Shown one piece after another: positions 56,896 through 64,000 of a stretch of 64,000 bases of DNA. Source of the stretch: Triglochin maritima (lineage: Eukaryota > Streptophyta > Magnoliopsida > Alismatales > Juncaginaceae); contig OY821784.1 in NCBI GenBank assembly GCA_963682175.1, positions 25,029,621-25,093,620 on the forward strand, given 5' to 3'. A program made the position numbers and the translations under genes. Numbering within the stretch: position 1 is the stretch's first letter; each line of letters begins with the position of its first letter. The notes below the pieces were generated by a model that saw only the letters and a list, made by a program, of their open reading frames with translations, did no database searches and had not been told where the DNA came from.

Positions 56896-58138
56896 TGATA
56901 AGTGTCACAATTTATCATTTTTATCTTATTTTTGTATTTGAATAATATTGTTATGCCTCGTTTGCTTATTTGATTTTGTAGGTTTTAAGGAAATCGTGAA
57001 ATTGTCACAAATATTAGAGTACGAAGGATCTTAAATGAAAATATATAAAAAGAAAATTGATAGTCATTGAAAAATATACACTCCACACATTCATGTGCTC
57101 TTGTGCTTCAAATGATAAGAAAAGATGCAAAATTCAAGTGTGAAATTCGGATTAAGCAATCCACATGAATTTGGAAAGATTTGAGTCCAGAGAATATGTC
57201 ACGAAATATGTCATAACATTTACTACTCAAATCGTAATCCCGTGATTCAAGATGATGTAGAAAGACAATTTAAAGGAAAAAATATTTGCCAAATTCTGAT
57301 GATACGAAGGCGTAAAACGTGTGTGAAGACAGACTAGACTGTATTTGGAAAATGGACAATCGATAGATCATCAGTAAGTTGTGCATACATTTCTCCTCCG
57401 ATATCCAAAGAAGGCGATTCAAGAGGCATTGTAATGATATTTGGAAGGATAATGATTTTCTCTCTAATAAGATATTTAAAATTCAGACGTTTCAGGGGTC
57501 CAACGATGCATAAAAGACAACTGACCTGTAGAGACAAAATTATATATTAAGCCTTGTATTCTCTAATCACGGAGCTCTTCCCCTTTAGTTTAATTTTCAT
57601 TTCTTTTTTATGGGGAGAAAGTCTCATGTTGCATGTACTTAGTTTCTATTTTTATTCTTAGCTAAAAAAATATCTTTTCTTCTCATGTCTCTACTATTTT
57701 TTGTGTTTTCTATCATTATGTGTAACTAAATCCATCTTTTAGTAGGTGGAGATATGAGCTATGATGAATCAAGAATTAGGGTTGCCATCATGTTGATATT
57801 TCGATTTTTATTACTTTTTCTAATTCGCATGAAAGATAAAGATGATTTAAAATTACTTGATAGGTTAATGTTACTTGTTAGTTTCTTAATCTATGTTTAG
57901 AATTATATTGATGCTTCTTGCTTGCAAGAATTTGTGAAATTGTAATTAGATCTAGGTTAGTTGTTGTTTGATGATGTGATGGTCTAATCACTTTAATTAA
58001 TGCTTACAAAATCTAATCTCGTGTGCTTAATGAAATGTGCAACACCTTTCCCAACTCATGCCTATGCAAATATTTTTTGCATTCTAAGTCTTTCATCTCA
58101 TCGTAATTTCTGATTGAATTCTTATTCTACAAAAAAAC
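56896..58138 (+). repeat. Type-B 3' LTR, truncated
   Basis: It starts TGATAAGTGTCACAATTTATC right after the polypurine tract, which proves type B is a genuine LTR of this element. Collinear with 53251-54687 and 541-1820. It is cut near 58138 before its terminal segment. Confidence 0.82.
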
Positions 58139-58145
58139 GTGTATT

Positions 58146-58345
58146 ACCATTAAGGTCCTTATTTGTCTTACCATTTTTTCCTCTTTTTTCTTTTTTTCAC
58201 TTTTTTCACTAGTTGGTGTTTAATTCTCCCAAGGTCGGGTTTCGTGCATCATTGTCTGTGAGGACTTACACTACCGCCCGTGTAACGAGAGTTCAGTCGG
58301 TGCTCCCAAGTCAGATGGCTCAAAAACACGAAGTACTAAGTGTAA
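58146..58345 (-). repeat. Fragment of the family 3' non-coding region
   Basis: Matches 37074-37320 with a deletion: ACCATTAAGGTCCTTATTTG, a T/C-rich tract, TTCGTGCATCATTG and GTGTAACGAGAGTTCAGTCGG. It joins the truncated type-B LTR abruptly. Confidence 0.75.
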
Positions 58346-58506
58346 TGCCACCGATCTCGTGGGTACGCACGCTAGAGAAACCAAATGAAATTGTCACGAT
58401 CAGAGTCATCCACGACGACCGAAGGAGTTACAATAAAAAAAGATATATGTATTTCCTGCATCTTCCGTATCCTGAGTCAGACCGCCATTCCCACCTTCTT
58501 GTGTGT
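58346..58506. other. Unassigned short stretch
   Basis: A plus frame stays open through it (ending HSHLLVCH at 58512) but I recognise no domain. It ends at the CACTA motif. Confidence 0.35.
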
Positions 58507-58660
58507 CACTAGTGCAGAAAAGACCATATACGTCAGATATACTGGGGTATATACGACGGATTTTGGTGGTATATACGATCGTCGGATATCAAAACATCTG
58601 ATTTCTATACCTATAGATGTCAGATGTTTGGATATCCGACATCTATTATGTGACGCCTAT
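58507..58660. mobile_element. CACTA-like terminus with subterminal repeats
   Basis: CACTAGTGCAGAAAAGACC at 58507 has the form of a CACTA (En/Spm) terminal inverted repeat. The next 130 bases contain inverted and direct words around CGTCGGATAT, ATATCCGACATC and ACGACGGAT, as in CACTA subterminal regions. The matching other end was not found, and no tnp2-type transposase is recognised. Confidence 0.6.
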
Positions 58661-59126
58661 TGTGCATTCTACACTATTGTATGTGGAATAGTAGTCTTCT
58701 CCCTGTCCTTCTTCGACATGATCTTGACTCAACCGTAGTGTGGGTTCTTGAGTACCAAAACGCATTTGGAAAGCCTTCATTTTTTGTCAACTTTGCAGTC
58801 ATTGAGGAGCTTGCCTTATGATCTTTGATGACCACGTGGATTTTGTGGAGTTCATTGTAGAACTCATAAACTTGATACACTTACAAACAATTTAAACGTT
58901 AGGCAAACATCAAACACATCTTCAAAACATCAAAGGTGGTGAATTGTAAATTGAGATCTTACCATCTCTAGCTCTCACTCGCTCGGGTTCTATACAAGTT
59001 TGGGTTTGCAACCAAACTGTGCTTAACAATCCAACATATTGTGACGTTCCAGTTCTATTCCATATACAATTGTCTGCTCTCTTCAAGAGTGGCACCTAAG
59101 AGTGGACGCTCAAACTGTAGATGATC
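58661..59126. other. Stretch beside the mobile-domain remnant
   Basis: Minus-strand frames give WNRTGTSQYVG and a 68-codon ORF (58880-58674) without a recognised domain. It may be further decayed gene sequence continuing from 59127. Confidence 0.35.
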
Positions 59127-59299
59127 CTTCTATGAGGCCAATGCTAAATGAATAGTGAATTTTCCACCAACCAATTCACGTTTGCTCTCCCCTAAGCCAA
59201 TTTCACCACATGTCTCTCCATCGACTCTGGAATGTGCTACGGTAGACCAAACTGTTTCATCACTCGGTTTGGACAATTCATGACCACTACCCCCAACAT
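59127..59299 (-). pseudogene. Plant mobile domain (MAIN/MAIL-like) remnant
   Basis: One minus frame reads NCPNRVMKQFGLP, stop, HIPESMERHVVKLA, stop, GRANVNWLVENSLFI, stop, HWPHRR. This order (a CPxRVxxQFG block, IP, then a GRxxxxW block and an aromatic ending) is that of the carboxyl part of plant mobile domain proteins, which are often found inside transposons. Three stops make it a pseudogene. It could be cargo of the CACTA-like element or a host remnant. Based on recalled motif patterns. Confidence 0.55.
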
Positions 59300-60609
59300 T
59301 CATATCTAATCACATCCAATAAATCCACATTTGATGTTCAACGAGACAACCACTAATTTGCGCTTGGTCCCTGTATATTCTGCCACATCTCCCTTACATT
59401 CTAATTTCCTATCATACATGACCAACAAAGATCCATCATCATCCTTATCCATTCCTAACCTACATAAATTAAATTTAAAAACTCATTCAAGTGAAATAAT
59501 TTTTCTTGAACTACTAATTAATAAAAAACATGACAATATAGCAAGGATTTGGAAATCACCTTCGGTTGAGTGTCGAAATAAATGCCTCATGTCTAATAAT
59601 CTTTCAAACAAAATCAACTACAATACAACAATAAATAACATTACGAATAAATGAATGATTATGAAAAAATAAATTTCACATTCAATTTGAATATCATTGT
59701 AGATGAATAATACTATATATCATAGTGAAACCATCACGCCAATTGCAAAATCAAACAAACAAACGAATTAATCTATCACTTAAGTCACATCATATATATT
59801 TTATAACCAATAATACAAATTATAAAGTTAATACTAAGATTATGTTAAGATTTTTGACAAATCTCCCCTATATTTTCATATTTGAAAAATTAGAACTTGC
59901 ATTTAAAAAACACCAACAATACTACAAACAACACTTACCACTTCACAAGCCACACTCATTCAAAAATTCATCACTTAAAGTCTTAAATACTAAACATTAC
60001 AACAAACATTACGATGAACATTATATCCACAACATTATAATAACACATTACAAGAATTACAATCAAACACAAACTCATGGCCTAATAAACATTATAATCA
60101 TGTCTAAATAACAACATTTCTTCAAACCACAACATATTTAAATCACATATTTCTCAACTCCAACCAATTTAAATTTTTACTAACCACCACATACAACATC
60201 AACAAGATTATAAACATCAACAAATATATATTACGAGATTATCAAATATAAGATCAACACCAACAATAATATATATTACCTAAAACAACACTAATATCAA
60301 GTCTTATAACAATAAAAATATTGTTAAAAAACAATAAATAGGATACAAATTATCACAATCAAACTTAAATTCAACGAAGTTTGGGATCACCAAATCAAAC
60401 TTACATTCATGAAACTTAAATTCAACAATGTACTACAAAATCAAGAAAACAAATGGGATTACAAACGAAACCCGAAATGGGTTTGCTCCTAATCGGATTC
60501 CTAAACCAACAAAAACACTCCAATCATACCTAAATCAACAATGTACATCATCCAATACATAAATATGGAAGAACAAACCGCAAAAAACTGAAAATAGGGT
60601 TAGGGTTTC
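59300..60609. other. AT-rich stretch
   Basis: About 1.3 kb, very A rich on the plus strand between 59440 and 60430, with low-complexity frames (for example 59725-60111) dominated by Asn, His and Thr. On the minus strand, 60590-60640 has ACCCTAACCCTA, a telo-box-like word common in plant leaders. No supported gene. Confidence 0.45.
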
Positions 60610-61080
60610 GAAACCTAACCTTTGGAAATGCAGAGCCGAGTTGGGGGAGGGGGGTTGGTTTTATAGCCTGACGGAACTTGACGTTCCGAGTTCAATTAAA
60701 AAAATGAACTCGATATTTGCAACACCGAGGTCATTTTTTTAAATGAACTATTCGTTATAGAAGTCGAGTTCTGCCTTAAGAACTTAGTGTCTTGGACGCT
60801 GAGTTCATTATGGATTCTTAGACTGAGAACAACCCGTGCACTTCCAAGATTGGTTCCCGAGTTCAGGTTTTTCGAACTCGGCACATTGGTTGCCGAGTTC
60901 TATAAATTTGAACTCGGCAACTCAAGTGTCGTGTTCGATAAACTTGAACTCCATAAGCAAAGTGTTGAGTTCTTTTGGAATCCAAACTGACATTAGACCC
61001 TACTGGGTGTGCGCAAAATTTTCTAAGTGTTAGAACTTGGCAATTGAGAGGTCACATTTGTTTATAAAAAACTCGACATT
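60610..61080. repeat. GAACTCGG / CCGAGTTC repeat array
   Basis: At least ten copies of GAACTCGG or its complement or close variants occur at spacings of about 20-50 bases in both orientations, for example near 60679, 60755, 60868, 60883, 60894 and 60910. The word AACTCGGCA is like the subterminal repeats of some plant CACTA elements. Long apparent frames are an effect of the repeats. Confidence 0.65.
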
Positions 61081-61088
61081 TGGAACAA

Positions 61089-62506
61089 TGATTGAACATT
61101 TTAATTATAACCGCAAGTGCACGACCGCGTTGAAGCGGTGGAAAATACGTGTCGATCCACAGGGAGGTGTGTCGACTTTAGTTTGTTAGAAGGCGAGTGG
61201 GAAAGAAAGGAGAGAAATATTGATTAAACTAAACTAAACTAGTAGCAACAAAGAAGGAAATGAAAGTATAAAACGAACTAAAACTAAGCTAAGCAACTAC
61301 TAATAGGAAAGATGAAATTCAGGAATAGGAAACACCCCTAAGGGGTGGAGTGTGTGTACACATGAAATAAGAGTGGTGAATGCATACAATAAGCTCAAGT
61401 GTAGTTAGTGTTTGTTAATGCATAAGAAGTACCTAATGGCAAGACCTATCATTTAAAGCACTAACCAAGGTGATTTATATGAGCATGACAAGTTTGTTAT
61501 TAAGAACATAAACAAGCATAGAATGTACCTAACATTATGGCAAAAACCATAAAGTAAAAGTTCTTATTAATTCAAGCAAGCATACTAACATTTCTCACAT
61601 ACAACAATGTTTAGCATTCATACCATCTACATAACATGTATACACATCTACTCCACCCCCAAAGGGAAATGGAACTACTCACACATATTTAAACTAACAT
61701 TTATACTAGGGAAAGAAAACATGCTTAAACTAATTATAAGAAGACTAAAACAACAAGTTTAACTAAAAGGACACAAAACTAAAGAAGCATGCAAGACATG
61801 AGAAAGGCAATTAAACTAAGAAAGAAACAACATAACCAAAGGAAAACATCTATTATTACTCACTCAATTACAAGTAGCCTCTCTCCACCAGGGTTTTTGC
61901 TTCAAGGATGTAACTCAAAGTAGAGAGGATGGCCACCAAGAGAGAGATGGGATAAAAGAGAGGAGGGAGAGTTCTATTTATAGCCATAGAAAAAGGCAAT
62001 CCAGGACAATCCCCTGATATGGGACTAAACATATACCAGAGATAAACTAAATGCACTCTAATACACGCCCCACAGAAATCTTAGCTGATCCGGACCAACC
62101 CGGACCACCAATCAGTGGTCTCAGACCGCTAATTGGCATTTACAGGGTTTGGATCGTGCTGGGCTTTCTTTTGGGCTTTTCTGGATGTCTTTGGTTGTCT
62201 TTGATGCATCTACTTCGCTTGCTGGAGCTCCGACCCGAATAAAATTTTGCCAAAATACTCCCCATGATGGTGTGGTGTATTCTTGTTTGCTCATTGGTCC
62301 TTCGATCTTACATTCAGGTCCTTCGATCTTGCTTCTTAGTCCTCGAGTCTATCAACTCAACCCTTTTTCCTGCTTTTAGGTCCTTTTATGCCTCTTCTCT
62401 TCAAACATACTTATTCCTGAAACTTAGACATTAAAATCGTTAGAAAGCATTGTTTGGGTGAAAGATAATGGATATAAGACATAAATGTATGCATGAAATG
62501 ATGCCA
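61089..62506 (-). mobile_element. Type-A LTR, minus, missing last bases
   Basis: Collinear with the M LTR (42371 onward), starting TGATTGAACATTTTAATTA. The TATA box is near 61974-61981 (minus) and the degenerate palindrome pair is near 62103-62140. It ends GAAATGATG and loses the final TCAATCA at the junction with the plus-strand LTR. AACAA at 61084-61088 would be the left target duplication, with no visible partner. No primer site lies on its left, so it is a 3' or solo LTR. Confidence 0.85.
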
Positions 62507-63507
62507 ACTGGCGGTCCAGATCTTTCCGAATCCACTAAGATTTCTGGAGCATATGTATTAGTGTTTGTTTAGGCTATTTTGGGGCATTGTCCCAGATTAC
62601 CTTTTTCTATGGCTATAAATATAAATCTCCCCCCTCTCATGTAATCAGACTCTCTTTTTGGTGTCCATCTTCTCTACTAAGAGTGAAGCCTTGAAGCAAA
62701 ACTCTGGTGGAGAAAGTGGCTGCTTGTAATTGAGTGAGGTAATAATAGATGTTTTCATTAGTATGTTGTTTCTTGCTTAGTTAATTTCCTTTAATGTGCT
62801 TGCTTGCATGTTTGTTTTGTTTTATGTCTCTTAGTTAACTTGTTGTTTAGTCTTTCTATAATTAGAGTAAGCATGTGTTCTTTCCTTAGTGTAATTGTTA
62901 GTTTAAATATGTGTGAGTAGTTCTATCCCCTTTGGGGGTGGAGTAGATGTGTGTACATGTTATGTAGATGGTATGAATGCTTGATATTAATGTTTGTGAG
63001 AGATATTAATATGCTTGCTTGAATTAATAAGAACTTTACTTGATGGTTTCTGCCATAGTTAGGTACATTCCATGCTTGTATGTTCTTAATAACAACCTTG
63101 TATTGCTCATATTAATCACCTAGGTTAGTGCTGTAAATGATAGGTTTTGCCATTAGGTACTTCTTATACATTAACAAACACTAACTAACTTGAGTTTCTT
63201 GTATGCATTCACCACCACACTTATTTCATGTGCACACACACACTCCACCCCTTAGGGGTTTTCATTCCTGAGTTTTTATCTTCCTCCATTAGTTGTTCAG
63301 TTTAGTTTGTGTTGTTATTTCATTTCAGCTTTGCTAGTTTACTAGTTTAGATTAGTGTAGTTTAGTGTAGTCCATCTTTCTCTCCTTTCTTTCCCACTCA
63401 CCTTCGCACAAACCAAAAGTCGACACACCTCCCTGTGGATGACCCGTATTTGCCACCTCTTCAACGTGGCCGTGCACTTGCGGTTTAATTAAAATGATTC
63501 AATCAAT
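62504..63507 (+). mobile_element. Type-A LTR, plus, 5'-truncated
   Basis: It begins inside the LTR palindrome (CCAACTGGCGGTCC) and runs through TATAAATA (near 62614), GTGAAGCCTTGAAGCA, the GGGGTGGAG block and the terminal GATTCAATCA at 63507. It lies head-to-head with the preceding minus LTR. Confidence 0.85.
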
Positions 63508-63589
63508 ATACCCACAAAATCCGAATATTGATGCATTATTCAATATAGAAACGCGACTCGATGGACTCATTATCATCGATCATTGGACG
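63508..63589 (-). repeat. Short fragment of family 3' region
   Basis: ATATACCCACAAAATCCGAA through GATCATTGGACG matches 36853-36940 of LARD2, so the plus LTR sits beside or inside an older minus-strand family member. Confidence 0.75.
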
Positions 63590-64000
63590 TAGGGGTGCAC
63601 ATGGGTTGGGTTCAACCCGAAACCCAACCCGAACCCGACTAGTCTGGTCGGGTTGGGTCGGGTTTGCGAGAGGTTCGGGTCGGGTCGGGTTGGGAAAATC
63701 AAAAACCTGAATTTTCGGGTCGGGTTCGGGTTGAGGGGGTCGGGTTGACCCAACCAACCCGAACCCGATTTCTTTCCCAAATAAACTGGTCGACCGAACA
63801 TCACTTGGTCGACCGTTTCCAACCCGAAAATTTCGGGTGTTCAAGCCACCGGTCGACCGTTTAAGCACCGGTCGACCGAACCCGACCAAGTTTGGGAGAA
63901 AATTTCCGAATTCGGGTTCAACCCGATCCAACCCGACCCAACCCGAAAATTTCGGGTCGGGTTGGGTTGAACCTAAACCGGTTCGGGTTCGGGTTGGGTT
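63590..64000. mobile_element. hAT-like terminus with GGGTCGGGTT repeats
   Basis: TAGGGGTGCACATGGGTTGGG at 63590 resembles plant hAT terminal repeats. It is followed by dense GGGTCGGGTTCGGGTT words in both orientations. Four GGTCGACCG palindromes occur at 63788-63870. The element runs off the window. The open frames here come from the repeats. No transposase is seen. Confidence 0.5.

Noticed and set aside
59725..60111. Plus-strand ORF of 128 codons
   Set aside because: Very A-rich DNA giving Asn/His/Thr-rich residues; no domain, start context or conservation.
60590..60640. Promoter and leader of a host gene on the minus strand
   Set aside because: Telo-box-like words occur, but no downstream open frame or splice pattern could be supported.
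63536..63931. Minus-strand ORF of 131 codons
   Set aside because: Pro/Asn/Gly-rich frame generated by GGGTCGGGTT repeats.

Overview
The window is plant (angiosperm) heterochromatin made almost entirely of nested LTR retrotransposons. I find no intact host gene, tRNA or rRNA gene. Signs of a plant genome are Ty1/copia and Ty3/gypsy (Athila-like) coding remnants, primer-binding sites complementary to plant tRNA-Asp and initiator tRNA-Met, a plant-mobile-domain remnant, and CACTA- and hAT-like ends. I do not identify the species. Athila relatives are typical of pericentromeric DNA, which fits.

Layout. 1-4057: end of a gypsy LTR (type A) sitting in an older LTR (type B), then AT-rich unassigned sequence with a cluster of GGTCGACCG-like palindromes. 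4058-11670: an old copia reverse-transcriptase (RT) fragment split in its YVDD codons by a 7.07-kb copia element (4491-11560, minus strand, TSD CATAT). 11671-12811: a 5'-truncated type-A LTR. 12812-43693: one old Athila-like element, called M here (minus strand), with gag, protease, RT, RNase H, integrase and an extra ORF. It is cut by three later insertions of its own non-autonomous relatives, each with matching LTRs and a perfect 5-bp TSD: LARD1 (14662-21998, minus, AATAT, inside integrase), TR-GAG1 (23121-31805, plus, TCTTT, between RT and RNase H) and LARD2 (35139-40836, minus, TTGTT, inside gag). 43694-49767: TR-GAG2, a second gag-protease element lacking its 5' LTR. 49768-58345: older, diverged relatives, including a solo LTR with TSD TATGT and a type-B-LTR element with the same internal 3' module. 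58346-61088: a CACTA-like end, a plant-mobile-domain pseudogene and GAACTCGG repeats. 61089-64000: inverted type-A LTRs, a fragment of family internal sequence and an hAT-like terminus.

How the parts relate. M supplies the only pol of the type-A family in the window. The TR-GAG copies keep gag and a retropepsin but no RT, RNase H or integrase. The LARDs keep only a gag zinc knuckle and tail, or the tail alone. All share the tRNA-Asp primer site (where that region survives), a polypurine tract beside the LTR, about 1.6 kb of 3' non-coding sequence and an LTR palindrome centred on CCGCCAATTGGCGG. They look like non-autonomous partners of M-type elements.

The most interesting observation is that the carboxyl tail of every non-autonomous member carries a collinear, degenerate copy of the protease-RT linker and the RT GWRV..D motif of M. 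These are RT fossils kept inside open or nearly open frames while the rest of pol is gone.
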